This document shows positions 44,746-53,239 of a stretch of DNA of 64,000 nt, piece after piece. The notes below the pieces were generated by a model. It made no database searches. It saw nothing but the letters and a program-made list of their open reading frames with translations, and was not told where the DNA came from. Both the position numbers and the translations under genes were made by a program. Source of the DNA: UBA1234 sp964400015 (GTDB lineage Bacteria; Bacillota; Clostridia; TANB77; UBA1234); contig CAYNRR010000006.1 in assembly GCA_964400015.1 (NCBI GenBank), positions 1 to 64,000 of the forward strand. The letters run 5' to 3'. How positions within the stretch are numbered: position 1 is the stretch's first letter; every line of letters begins with the position of its first letter.

Positions 44746-45831
44746 TTAAAACTTATATAAATTTATTGCATCTTCTGCCATCTTTTTCACTGAATATCCT
44801 TCCATTACAACACTTCTGTTGTATTTTCCCATCTCATCAGTATTTTCTGCCAAAATTTGTAATATGTCTTTTTTTAATGTCTGTCCATCTATTTCTTTTA
44901 AACCTCTACAAGTAAAGTTCGTTGATATTGCTAATTCTATATCTTCTTTTCTAAATATTCCTTGATATCCCTGGCCATACTCCGGATTGCCTGCTAGTAT
45001 AACCGGTAATTCGGTTGCCATGGCTTCTAACGCTGCTCTACTAACTCCTACAAACGCATCTGCTGTATTCAAAAGTTTTTCAACGTCTGTTCTTGCACCT
45101 GTAAATATAACATTTTTATAGCACTGTGCTTTTTGCTTTAATTCTTCGCTATAGTTTCCAGCTCCTACTATTATTATATCAAGTCCCTCTTTTACTTCTT
45201 TTTCTAATTGGCTTGAAATATCAATCAAAGTTTCTGCTACTTTTGACGATTCTTTATCTAGTCTACTTATATGAATTATTCTTTTTCTATTTTTTTCAAT
45301 TTTTATTCCTAGGTCTTCAGTAATTTCTTTCTTTTTAAAAGTATCTAAATTTATTCCGTTTACAGTTTCTTTAACATTTTCAGGATTTAACTTGTATTCT
45401 CGTATAGCGTGATTGCGAATGTCTTCGCTAACTGCTAGTGTCTTTTCGCCCCAATTTGTAAGCTTCTTTAAAATGAAGTTTACTCTATATATTCCGTGAA
45501 TTGTAGTTACAAAATGAATTTTTAGTTTTTTGCATATATACCCACATATAACGCCTGGTATTCTAGCATGAGCATGAACTACATCTATGTTTTTTTCTAT
45601 TATTGCTTTTTTTATTATTTTAGCAGATGAAATTACATGTGAAGGTTTCTTGTCTTTAAGCGGTGCGTATATATGAGTTATACCACTTTCTTGTAACTTT
45701 GGCACAAAATTGCCACCTGCTGAAATAACTATTACTTCATTATTTTGCCTTTTTAGTTCTTTAGCTAATTCTAGTACGTGAGTTTCAGCGCCACCTATAT
45801 TCATTTCCATCGTTACCAAAAGTATATTCAT
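44746..45831 (-). CDS. GT4-family glycosyltransferase
   Basis: 361 residues, GT-B fold, retaining. N-terminal acceptor domain starts MNILLVTMEMNIGGAETHVL; donor-binding block has HISRLDKESSK, IIVGAGNYSEELK and the EX7E region (VSRAALEAMATELPVILAG). Last gene of the surface-polysaccharide operon. The sugar is unknown. Confidence 0.9.
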   Translation of the reverse strand: MNILLVTMEMNIGGAETHVLELAKELKRQNNEVIVISAGGNFVPKLQESGITHIYAPLKDKKPSHVISSAKIIKKAIIEKNIDVVHAHARIPGVICGYICKKLKIHFVTTIHGIYRVNFILKKLTNWGEKTLAVSEDIRNHAIREYKLNPENVKETVNGINLDTFKKKEITEDLGIKIEKNRKRIIHISRLDKESSKVAETLIDISSQLEKEVKEGLDIIIVGAGNYSEELKQKAQCYKNVIFTGARTDVEKLLNTADAFVGVSRAALEAMATELPVILAGNPEYGQGYQGIFRKEDIELAISTNFTCRGLKEIDGQTLKKDILQILAENTDEMGKYNRSVVMEGYSVKKMAEDAINLYKF

Positions 45832-45857
45832 TTGTATCCTCCACCATATATTCTTGT

Positions 45858-46337
45858 TTATTCTACTGCAATATCATAAATAATTCCAGTTGTTTTTATA
45901 TATTTTGTTTCAATTGCTTTTTGACTATTTACTTTTAGCTCTATACTTTTATTTGCATAATATGCATTTGTTTCAATTGTACCAGGTGTTTCTACATATA
46001 GTGTCAAATCTTTTTTATATGGATTTGTTATTTTTACTACATCTCCAGCCTCACTGTTTTCATAAGTTACAGCATCTCTAGATTCAATTTTTGTAATTGT
46101 ACCTATTTTTACTCCTGTTAGCGAATCATATATATAATCTCCGATTTGATATGCATCTAATGAGTAATCTCTTACATTATTAACAAGAATCGTATAATTT
46201 ATTGTTGTTTCACTACTATCTTCTGTTTTTACATTATATTTATTGAATTTTGCATTTGCAGCAACAACTAATAAAATTATTAAAAGTACTGCTGCTACAT
46301 CTATAATATTGAATTTTAAAAATTTGTTTTTACTCAT
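45858..46337 (-). CDS. DUF4330-type membrane protein
   Basis: 159 residues: one N-terminal membrane helix (FNIIDVAAVLLIILLVVAAN) and an outside beta domain resembling DUF4330. The C-terminal part of the upstream glycosyltransferase has the same plan. Start ATG at 46337 follows AGGTGATAAAA and sits 9 bp after the previous stop. Function unknown; probably a partner in polysaccharide assembly. Confidence 0.7.
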   Translation of the reverse strand: MSKNKFLKFNIIDVAAVLLIILLVVAANAKFNKYNVKTEDSSETTINYTILVNNVRDYSLDAYQIGDYIYDSLTGVKIGTITKIESRDAVTYENSEAGDVVKITNPYKKDLTLYVETPGTIETNAYYANKSIELKVNSQKAIETKYIKTTGIIYDIAVE

Positions 46338-46346
46338 TTTTATCAC

Positions 46347-47927
46347 CTATCTTTCTATTGAGATTATATAGCCACTTAATGCAAAGCCTTTGCCTCTTAC
46401 AAATGCTTCTTTTCCGACCTTTAGATCATATTCACCAACCGATATAAGTTTTTCACCAATGTCTGCATTTGCTTCTATTTTTAATGTAACATCTACTTTT
46501 TCTTCTACTATGTTTGATTTCATTGTTCCATTTTCATAATCTGGTACAAGTACTTCGTTTGGTTCTACTTTATATTCTATTAAGTTTCCTATATTATAGT
46601 TTTTCAAACTATCATATACTGTCATTCCCTCTTCTAAATATTTTTCTACTGTTGGTAAACAACTGGTTGCTTTGACACTATACACTACTTTATTAGCATT
46701 TTGAGTTACTGTTACATCTTGCTTATTCATAAATAAAAAGCCTACAACGCATGCTACTATTACAATAAGTGCTATTATTATATCTAATATATTTATTCTC
46801 TTTCTCTCTGGTTGTACGTACACTTTTTCATACACTCCTTGAACGTTATTTACATATCTTTGTATTGTGAATTTTTCATTGAAGATTTCAATTGATTTTT
46901 CTTGCATATATTTTCTTGTTTTTTCATTTACTAGTATATCTTCAATAGCCGTTGCAAATTTTTCACTATCTTTTATTGGCACTATGTAACCATTTTCGCC
47001 ATTAAAAATTAAATATGGATTTCCACCATAATCTGAAGCAACTGCTGGTACTCCTATACTCATTCCCTCTAATAAAGATAAGCTTGATGTTTCTGTTCCA
47101 AATGAACAGTTTACTTGAACATCAAATATATTTAGATAATCACCTACATTTTTTATAAATCCTGTAAATATTATATCTTTTTCTAAGCCCATTTCTTTTA
47201 CTTTAGCTTTTAATCTTTCTTCTTCGCTTCCAGTACCTATTATAAAGAATTTAGCTTTTAACTTTTTATCTTTTATTAAAATTTTTGCCGCATCTATAAA
47301 TGTGTCGTGACCTTTTACAAATTCAAGTCTTGCTAGAATACCAACAACATATTCATCTTCTGCTATGTTATATTTTTCTTTTAATTTTTTCTTTTCTTCT
47401 AATGATGTTGTTGCAATTTTTTCTACGCCATTAAAAAATGTATCAATATTTTCTTTTGATATTCCACCTTCTAACAAATTTTCTTCTGCTGCATTTCCAA
47501 CTGCAATTATTCTATCTGAAAAATATTCATTTACATTTTTATATATAAATCTTCCTATACCTTTTTTTATTTTGTCACTTACAGGATAAGCACAATGTCT
47601 TGTATAAATTACTCTTGTTCCTCTCACCATTCTAGCTGCTAATCTTGCAACACTAGATGCATGAGTATGCACAATATCTGGTTTTTCTTTTTTTATTATT
47701 TTTATAAATTTGAATAAAGATTTTATATCAAAAGATTTATCTTTTATTCCATCAACTTCAATTACCTTTACTTTTGTATTTTTTAATTCTTTTACTAAGT
47801 CGCTTCCTTTTGGTAGTACTACAACAATTTCATACTTTTTTGAATCATAGTTTCTTGAAAAATTTATTATACATTTTCCAGCACCACCGATATTGGTGTC
47901 GCTTATAATATTCATTACTTTTATCAT
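46347..47927 (-). CDS. glycosyltransferase fused to a TM-DUF4330-like module
   Basis: 526 residues. Residues 1-375 are a GT4 glycosyltransferase (MIKVMNIISDTNIGGAGKCI; HTHASSVARLAAR; GILARLEFVKGHDTFIDAA; TSSLSLLEGMSIGVPAVASD with EX7E). A membrane helix follows (ILDIIIALIVIVACVVGFLF), then about 120 outside residues similar in layout to the DUF4330 protein encoded next. The start ATG overlaps the TGA of the O-antigen ligase gene. Confidence 0.88.
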   Translation of the reverse strand: MIKVMNIISDTNIGGAGKCIINFSRNYDSKKYEIVVVLPKGSDLVKELKNTKVKVIEVDGIKDKSFDIKSLFKFIKIIKKEKPDIVHTHASSVARLAARMVRGTRVIYTRHCAYPVSDKIKKGIGRFIYKNVNEYFSDRIIAVGNAAEENLLEGGISKENIDTFFNGVEKIATTSLEEKKKLKEKYNIAEDEYVVGILARLEFVKGHDTFIDAAKILIKDKKLKAKFFIIGTGSEEERLKAKVKEMGLEKDIIFTGFIKNVGDYLNIFDVQVNCSFGTETSSLSLLEGMSIGVPAVASDYGGNPYLIFNGENGYIVPIKDSEKFATAIEDILVNEKTRKYMQEKSIEIFNEKFTIQRYVNNVQGVYEKVYVQPERKRINILDIIIALIVIVACVVGFLFMNKQDVTVTQNANKVVYSVKATSCLPTVEKYLEEGMTVYDSLKNYNIGNLIEYKVEPNEVLVPDYENGTMKSNIVEEKVDVTLKIEANADIGEKLISVGEYDLKVGKEAFVRGKGFALSGYIISIER

Positions 47928-49345
47928 ATATTATTTTCCTTTCCATCTTTATTTTCTTTTAGATTAGTAGCTACTGTTCCAAAAGCTATTACCATCCAGA
48001 AAATTAAAATTACTCTATAATTGTACCAAGTATAATCAAACATACTTTCTAAAAAGAAGCCTAACGAACCTGCTATAATTCCTGCTAATACTATATTTTT
48101 TTCTTTTAACATACTTATTATTGTATCTTTATAGAAATTATACACAATACCCATAAAAACAATCAATCCTAATATTCCAAACTGTGAAATTATTTGTAAA
48201 TATAAATTGTGCGAATGTGGTGCTTCTATATTATTATAAGAATACAACGGATAAATAGTGTTGAAGCTTGTTTCTCCTAAACCGATTCCTGAAATCCAAT
48301 AATCTTTTAGCATGGCTAAAGTTCCCATCCATATATACACTCTATATGATGTTGAAGAGTCCGACATATTTCCTATACTCATAAATCTATTTATTATTGT
48401 ATCTGGCAATACAAATGGCATCAGCATAAGTCCAATAATTCCGAGTATAATAAATCTTCTATCTATAATTACTGCAAGAACTGCTAGTGAAAATAGTATT
48501 CCAAGCCAGCAACCTCTTGAAAATGTTAATACCATTGCAAGTAGTGTTATTCCTGTAATTCCTAATAATAATGTTTTCTTCCAAAATCCTTTTTCTGTCC
48601 AAAATAGCGAAGCTGCAATTGGAATCGCCAAAATCAAATATTCTCCGTATACATTTGGATTTTCAAATGTTGAATATACTCTCATTTTTATATCTTCAAA
48701 CATATCTTCATCCAGCCACGCTTGAGAATATACATCGCCAAAAATATATTGCTGTATACCATATATTGCTGATATGCCTGCAGCTATAACAAACATATAT
48801 AAAATAGCTTTGAATTGTTTTTTTGTTTCTACCGTATTTATTATAATAAAATATGCCATTGCAAATGCTATCATTACTAAAGCTATATTGATACTTTCTT
48901 CTAATGAAATAGATGTAATTGCACTTATCGCAATCACGACTATAAATAGCAATACCCATACGTTTGCTCTAAAATATTTAAGCTTCATATCTGGCGTAAT
49001 CATCAGTTTTAAAAATAATGTAATTCCTGTAAAAATCAGCATTCCTACGCACAACATTGTAGGTAAAAATGGTGTTAAGAAAACTAACATTGAAAGCCAG
49101 ATAAACGGTTTTGTAAATATACTGTTGTCTAGTAATTTGTCTAATTTCAATTTACAAAATATTTTTCTAAAAATTTCTATAACTTTATTTAAAAATCTAA
49201 CAAATATTGTTTCTGTTTCTTTTTTTTCATTATTTACATCACGTACAAATATGCTCATCAAAAAGCTTTCAGAAAAAATTTTATTTATCCAATTCGATAA
49301 ACAAACAAACATTTTGTAAATAAAACTTTGTTTTAACATACTCAT
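47924..49345 (-). CDS. O-antigen ligase / polymerase-like membrane protein
   Basis: 473 residues with about 12 membrane segments and a central Wzy_C-type outside loop (SSTSYRVYIWMGTLAMLKDY; ISGIGLGETSFNTIYPLY; NIEAPHSHNLYLQIISQFG), the signature of O-antigen ligase/polymerase-like enzymes. In Firmicutes these polymerise or attach surface polysaccharide. Start overlaps the murJ stop (ATGA). Confidence 0.9.
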   Translation of the reverse strand: MSMLKQSFIYKMFVCLSNWINKIFSESFLMSIFVRDVNNEKKETETIFVRFLNKVIEIFRKIFCKLKLDKLLDNSIFTKPFIWLSMLVFLTPFLPTMLCVGMLIFTGITLFLKLMITPDMKLKYFRANVWVLLFIVVIAISAITSISLEESINIALVMIAFAMAYFIIINTVETKKQFKAILYMFVIAAGISAIYGIQQYIFGDVYSQAWLDEDMFEDIKMRVYSTFENPNVYGEYLILAIPIAASLFWTEKGFWKKTLLLGITGITLLAMVLTFSRGCWLGILFSLAVLAVIIDRRFIILGIIGLMLMPFVLPDTIINRFMSIGNMSDSSTSYRVYIWMGTLAMLKDYWISGIGLGETSFNTIYPLYSYNNIEAPHSHNLYLQIISQFGILGLIVFMGIVYNFYKDTIISMLKEKNIVLAGIIAGSLGFFLESMFDYTWYNYRVILIFWMVIAFGTVATNLKENKDGKENNI

Positions 49346-50877
49346 CTTTCCTTTTTTATCTTTAAAATATATTCGTTTAGTGTTTCATTTTTTAATAGTG
49401 CTACGCATATAAAGTATGAAATAACTCCAGCACCTACACTACAAGCCACCCTTATAATAGTTTTTATAAATGTATCTCCAATTATTATGTTTTTTAATAC
49501 AATTATTAAAAATCCCATAACCGTTGCTGAAATCACTATTTTCAGTAGTTCTTTTAAATCTTTTTTAGTAACTATTCCATTTATTTTTCTGTTTATAAGT
49601 ATCAACATTAGAATACTTGTCACAATAGAAGTTATCGAAGCTGCTAAAGGTAATCCTGTATAACCCATCGTTTTAACTAAAATAATACTTAATCCTAAAT
49701 TTAAAATTATTGCAATTATGCTTGTTAGCATTGGTGTTTTTGAATCTTGCATAGCATAAAATGCTTTGTTTAGCACTTCCATTAAGCCATATCCTATCAT
49801 GCCTATTGCGTAGTACATTAGTGCACTGCTGGTTAATAATGTTGAATGAGCTGTAAATTCTCCTCTTTCATAAATTATTTTTATTATATCATTGCTTATA
49901 AGTGCTACTCCAACAGACATTGGAATTATAAATAGTAATGATATTTTTACTGAATTGTTTAATATTTTTTTCATATCATCTTTATTATTATCTGCTGTGA
50001 GTTTTGACATTTCTGGAAAAATAATATTCGATAAAGTGTATGAAAATACACCTACTATTATTAAATACAAGTTATATGAATATTCTATCGCTGAAACTGC
50101 TTCACCATTTTCAAGTCCTGATGCAAGTCTTAAGTTTATAAGATTATTTATTGGTTGAACCCACGTGCTAATAAGTATTGGTATAGCAAGCTTTACTACT
50201 TTTCTTATACCTTCATCTTTAAAATCTAAACCGAATTTGTATTTAAATCCTTTTTTCTTTACTGATGGCAATTGAACTATTATCTGAGTAGCCCAACCTA
50301 TTAGCATCGCAATCGCTACGCCTTCAATTCCATATTTATCATTAAATATAAGTAAATACAATATAAGTATTCCATTTGCAACTGCACTGATTATTGATGG
50401 AATGTTAAACTCGTCCAATGATTGTAAAAAGCCAACAAATACAAATGCTACTGCTGTAAAAATCATAATTGGAAATAATATTTTTATTAGTTTTACCGTG
50501 AGGTCAAACGTTACTGTATCCAAATTTGGAGCTATTAGTTTGATAATTACTGGTGCACAAACCATTCCTAATACTGTAAGTATCAACGATATTAAAATTA
50601 TTATATTTAAAAAATTATTTGCAAATTTAACAGCTCTGTCTTTTCCCTTTTTTTGAAAGAATTCATTAAAGACTGGAATGAATGATGATGAAATTGCGGC
50701 ACCCAAAGTCATATCTAATAATTGAAGTGGTATCCTAGACGCCGTAAAAAATGCTGTTGCTTCGTAACCTGTACCATAAGAATTTGCAAAAATAATCTGT
50801 CTAACTAATCCTAAAATTTTAGCAAGAAATATTGCACTGAACATAAAAGCAAAAGTTTTTATAACGTTCTTCTTCAT
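49342..50877 (-). CDS. murJ: MurJ/MviN-family flippase
   Basis: 511 residues with 14 membrane segments and MurJ features (IIFANSYGTGYEATAFFTAS; ALMYYAIGMIGYGLMEVLNK; FYAMQDSKTPM). Family members flip lipid II; being first in a polysaccharide operon, this copy may instead serve that pathway. Start at 50877 after AAAGGAGAACAA, rather than the ORF start 12 codons upstream. Confidence 0.9.
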   Translation of the reverse strand: MKKNVIKTFAFMFSAIFLAKILGLVRQIIFANSYGTGYEATAFFTASRIPLQLLDMTLGAAISSSFIPVFNEFFQKKGKDRAVKFANNFLNIIILISLILTVLGMVCAPVIIKLIAPNLDTVTFDLTVKLIKILFPIMIFTAVAFVFVGFLQSLDEFNIPSIISAVANGILILYLLIFNDKYGIEGVAIAMLIGWATQIIVQLPSVKKKGFKYKFGLDFKDEGIRKVVKLAIPILISTWVQPINNLINLRLASGLENGEAVSAIEYSYNLYLIIVGVFSYTLSNIIFPEMSKLTADNNKDDMKKILNNSVKISLLFIIPMSVGVALISNDIIKIIYERGEFTAHSTLLTSSALMYYAIGMIGYGLMEVLNKAFYAMQDSKTPMLTSIIAIILNLGLSIILVKTMGYTGLPLAASITSIVTSILMLILINRKINGIVTKKDLKELLKIVISATVMGFLIIVLKNIIIGDTFIKTIIRVACSVGAGVISYFICVALLKNETLNEYILKIKKER

Positions 50878-50936
50878 TTGTTCTCCTTTCATATAAATAT
50901 CTAATTTGACCACCTCATTGTATCATAAAAAGAAAA

Positions 50937-50961
50937 AGAGTTCTACATATAGAACTCTTTT
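50937..50961 (-). terminator. terminator of obgE
   Basis: Stem AGAGTTCTA / TAGAACTCT with T run, shortly after the obgE stop. Confidence 0.8.
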
Positions 50962-50975
50962 ATATATTTATTATT

Positions 50976-52247
50976 TTATTCTTCGTATTCAAATTCCCAA
51001 TCGAATATTTTTACTATATCGCCTTCTTTTATACCTTTTCTTCTTAATGCAGCATCTACGCCCATTTTTCTTAAAGTTTTATGAAAATATGCTAGTGACT
51101 CATAGTCCGAAAAGTTAACTCTTCTCATTATCGTTTCAATCTCTTTACCTTCTACAACGAAGTAAGAACCTTCTTTTCTAACTTGCCATGATGGTTCGTC
51201 TTCCATAGTATAGTGCATAATTTTTTCAACTGGTTCCAACTCAACTTTAGGAATATCTTTTAATAGTTCTGCAATTCTTGTAAATAAAGTTTCTAAGCCT
51301 TCTCCTGTAACTGCAGAAATCTTATATATTTCATAGCCTTTAGATTTTACTTCTTTTTCTAGTCTATTGTAATTTTCGTCGTCTTGTAAAACATCTACTT
51401 TATTAGCAGCTATTATTTGAAGTTTTTTAGGTAACTTATCACTATATTTTTCTAATTCAATATTTATTTTTCTGAAATCTTCGACTGGATCGCGACCTTC
51501 TGTTCCAGCCACATCTATAACGTGCAATAAAACTCTTGTTCTTTCAACGTGTCTTAAGAATTTTAATCCTAGTCCTATGCCTTCGCTTGCACCCTCTATA
51601 AGTCCTGGTATATCAGCCATTACAAAGCTTGATCCATTTTTCAATTTAACAACTCCCAAGCTTGGTTCTAGAGTTGTAAAGTGATAATTGGCTACTTTTG
51701 GTCTTGCAAGTGTCATTCTTGATAATAATGTTGATTTTCCTACATTTGGATAACCAACTAACCCAACATCAGCAATCATTTTTAGTTCTAGAATTACTGT
51801 TTTCTCAACACCTGGTTCACCTGTTTCTGCGAAATTAGGAATTTGTCTAGTTGCAGTGGCAAAGTGCATATTACCTTTTCCACCTTTTCCTCCCTCTAGA
51901 ATACACTCAACTTGTCCTTCTTCTGATAAGTCAGCAATTATCTTTCCAGTTTCTTCGTCTTTAACAACTGTCCCTTGAGGCACATCTATATAAAGGTCTT
52001 CACCTTTTTTACCTGCACAACGGCTTCCACCACCTGGCATACCATTTTTAGCTGCATATCTTTTATTGTATCTAAAGTCGATTAAAGTATTTAATCCTAA
52101 GTCAACTCTAAAATATACGCTTCCACCTTTTCCACCGTCACCACCATCTGGGCCACCGTTAGCAACATATTTTTCTCTTCTGAACGAAATAGCACCGTTG
52201 CCACCGTTACCAGAAGCAATCACGATTTTTGTATAATCAATAAACAT
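50976..52247 (-). CDS. obgE: ObgE (CgtA) ribosome-assembly GTPase
   Basis: 423 residues: glycine-rich Obg fold (GGPDGGDGGKGGSVYFRVDL), G domain (GYPNVGKSTLLSRMT; DIPGLIEGAS; AANKVDV) and a C-terminal OCT domain (WEFEYEE end). Involved in 50S assembly and stress; in spore formers it is also needed to start sporulation. Follows rpmA as in Bacillus, without spo0B between them. Confidence 0.97.
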   Translation of the reverse strand: MFIDYTKIVIASGNGGNGAISFRREKYVANGGPDGGDGGKGGSVYFRVDLGLNTLIDFRYNKRYAAKNGMPGGGSRCAGKKGEDLYIDVPQGTVVKDEETGKIIADLSEEGQVECILEGGKGGKGNMHFATATRQIPNFAETGEPGVEKTVILELKMIADVGLVGYPNVGKSTLLSRMTLARPKVANYHFTTLEPSLGVVKLKNGSSFVMADIPGLIEGASEGIGLGLKFLRHVERTRVLLHVIDVAGTEGRDPVEDFRKINIELEKYSDKLPKKLQIIAANKVDVLQDDENYNRLEKEVKSKGYEIYKISAVTGEGLETLFTRIAELLKDIPKVELEPVEKIMHYTMEDEPSWQVRKEGSYFVVEGKEIETIMRRVNFSDYESLAYFHKTLRKMGVDAALRRKGIKEGDIVKIFDWEFEYEE

Positions 52248-52340
52248 ATTTACCTTCCTCTCATTAACACGTATATTTTACTATAATAAGGATTTTTATT
52301 CAACACATTTTTCTGTTTTATGTAACCTTTTTTTCAATGA

Positions 52341-52370
52341 AAAAAGCACCTACCTTTGTAGATGCTTTTG
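52341..52370 (-). terminator. terminator of rplU-rpmA
   Basis: Imperfect stem AGCATCTAC / GTAGGTGCT with T run right after the rpmA stop. Confidence 0.75.
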
Positions 52371-52375
52371 AATGG

Positions 52376-52636
52376 CTATTTATTTTCTGTAACGATACTT
52401 ACTTGTTTTTTATCTTTACCTTTTCTTTCAAATTTTACTATACCGTCTGCTTTTGCGTATAGAGTATCATCACTGCCAATTCCTACGTTTGTACCTGGAT
52501 GTATTTTTGTTCCTCTTTGTCTTACTAGGATGTTTCCAGCTAAAACAAATTGTCCATCGGCTCTTTTGGCACCAAGTCTTTTCGACTCACTATCACGTCC
52601 GTTTTTGGTACTACCCATACCTTTCTTATGTGCCAT
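52376..52636 (-). CDS. rpmA: ribosomal protein L27, without N-terminal leader
   Basis: 86 residues starting MAHKKGMGSTKNGRDS, so L27 is made directly in mature form; the AAAGGAGTGAAAAAC signal selects this ATG, not one three codons earlier. In many Firmicutes L27 has a leader cut by the protease Prp, encoded between rplU and rpmA. Here the gap between those genes (52637-52719) holds no gene, in agreement with the missing leader. Confidence 0.95.
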   Translation of the reverse strand: MAHKKGMGSTKNGRDSESKRLGAKRADGQFVLAGNILVRQRGTKIHPGTNVGIGSDDTLYAKADGIVKFERKGKDKKQVSIVTENK

Positions 52637-52719
52637 GTTTTTCACTCCTTTCGAAATCTTTTTCTATTAGCAATTCATTAAATACTAATTTATTCTTATT
52701 AGCTTTTTACAAATCCTAA

Positions 52720-53076
52720 TTATTCAGCAACTTCTTCTGCAGCAGCAGCTTTCTTAGCACTTGCTCTTTGACTAATTTTTTCAATCTTTACTTTTGTGTA
52801 TGGTTGTCTGTGTCCTTGTTTCTTTCTTTCATTCTTTTTAGCTTTGTATTTGAATACAACAACCTTTTTGTCTTTACCGTGTGCAACTACTGTAGCTTCT
52901 ACTTTAGCGTTTTTAACTGTTGGAGCTCCTACTTTTACTTTTTCTCCGTCTGAAATCAATAGAACTTGATCAAAAGTAACTTTTTCTCCTTCATTTACAG
53001 ATAATTTTTCCATGAAAATTTCTTCGCCTTCTGCTACTTTGTATTGTTTACCACATGCTTCGATTATAGCGTACAT
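52720..53076 (-). CDS. rplU: ribosomal protein L21
   Basis: 118 residues; MYAIIEACGKQYKVAEGEEI and KYKAKKNERKKQGHRQPYTK are the family blocks. The C-terminus has an Ala/Glu extension. Preceded by an L21 leader and consensus promoter. Confidence 0.97.
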   Translation of the reverse strand: MYAIIEACGKQYKVAEGEEIFMEKLSVNEGEKVTFDQVLLISDGEKVKVGAPTVKNAKVEATVVAHGKDKKVVVFKYKAKKNERKKQGHRQPYTKVKIEKISQRASAKKAAAAEEVAE

Positions 53077-53099
53077 CTAAAGCACCTCCTTCATATAAA

Positions 53100-53168
53100 A
53101 CTCGCTAATCTCTTATTTAGGTAGTCACAAGTGACATTTATAACCTTAATTAGGCGGATTACACGACT
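53100..53168 (-). ncRNA. L21 leader (rplU autoregulation)
   Basis: Structured 5' leader between promoter and rplU: it contains GTAATCCGCCTAATTAAGG and GTCACTTGTGACTACC, matching the expected location and style of the L21 leader of Firmicutes. The short stem GTCACTTGTGAC is evident. Confidence 0.7.
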
Positions 53169-53171
53169 GAT

Positions 53172-53200
53172 ATTATACTATCCGTACCAATTATTGTCAA
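53172..53200 (-). promoter_or_regulatory. promoter of rplU-rpmA
   Basis: TTGACA (53195-53200), 17-bp spacer, TATAAT (53172-53177): perfect sigma-A consensus. Confidence 0.92.
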
Positions 53201-53239
53201 CATCAAATTGAGATTTTTATATCTTTTCTTGAAGCAGTA

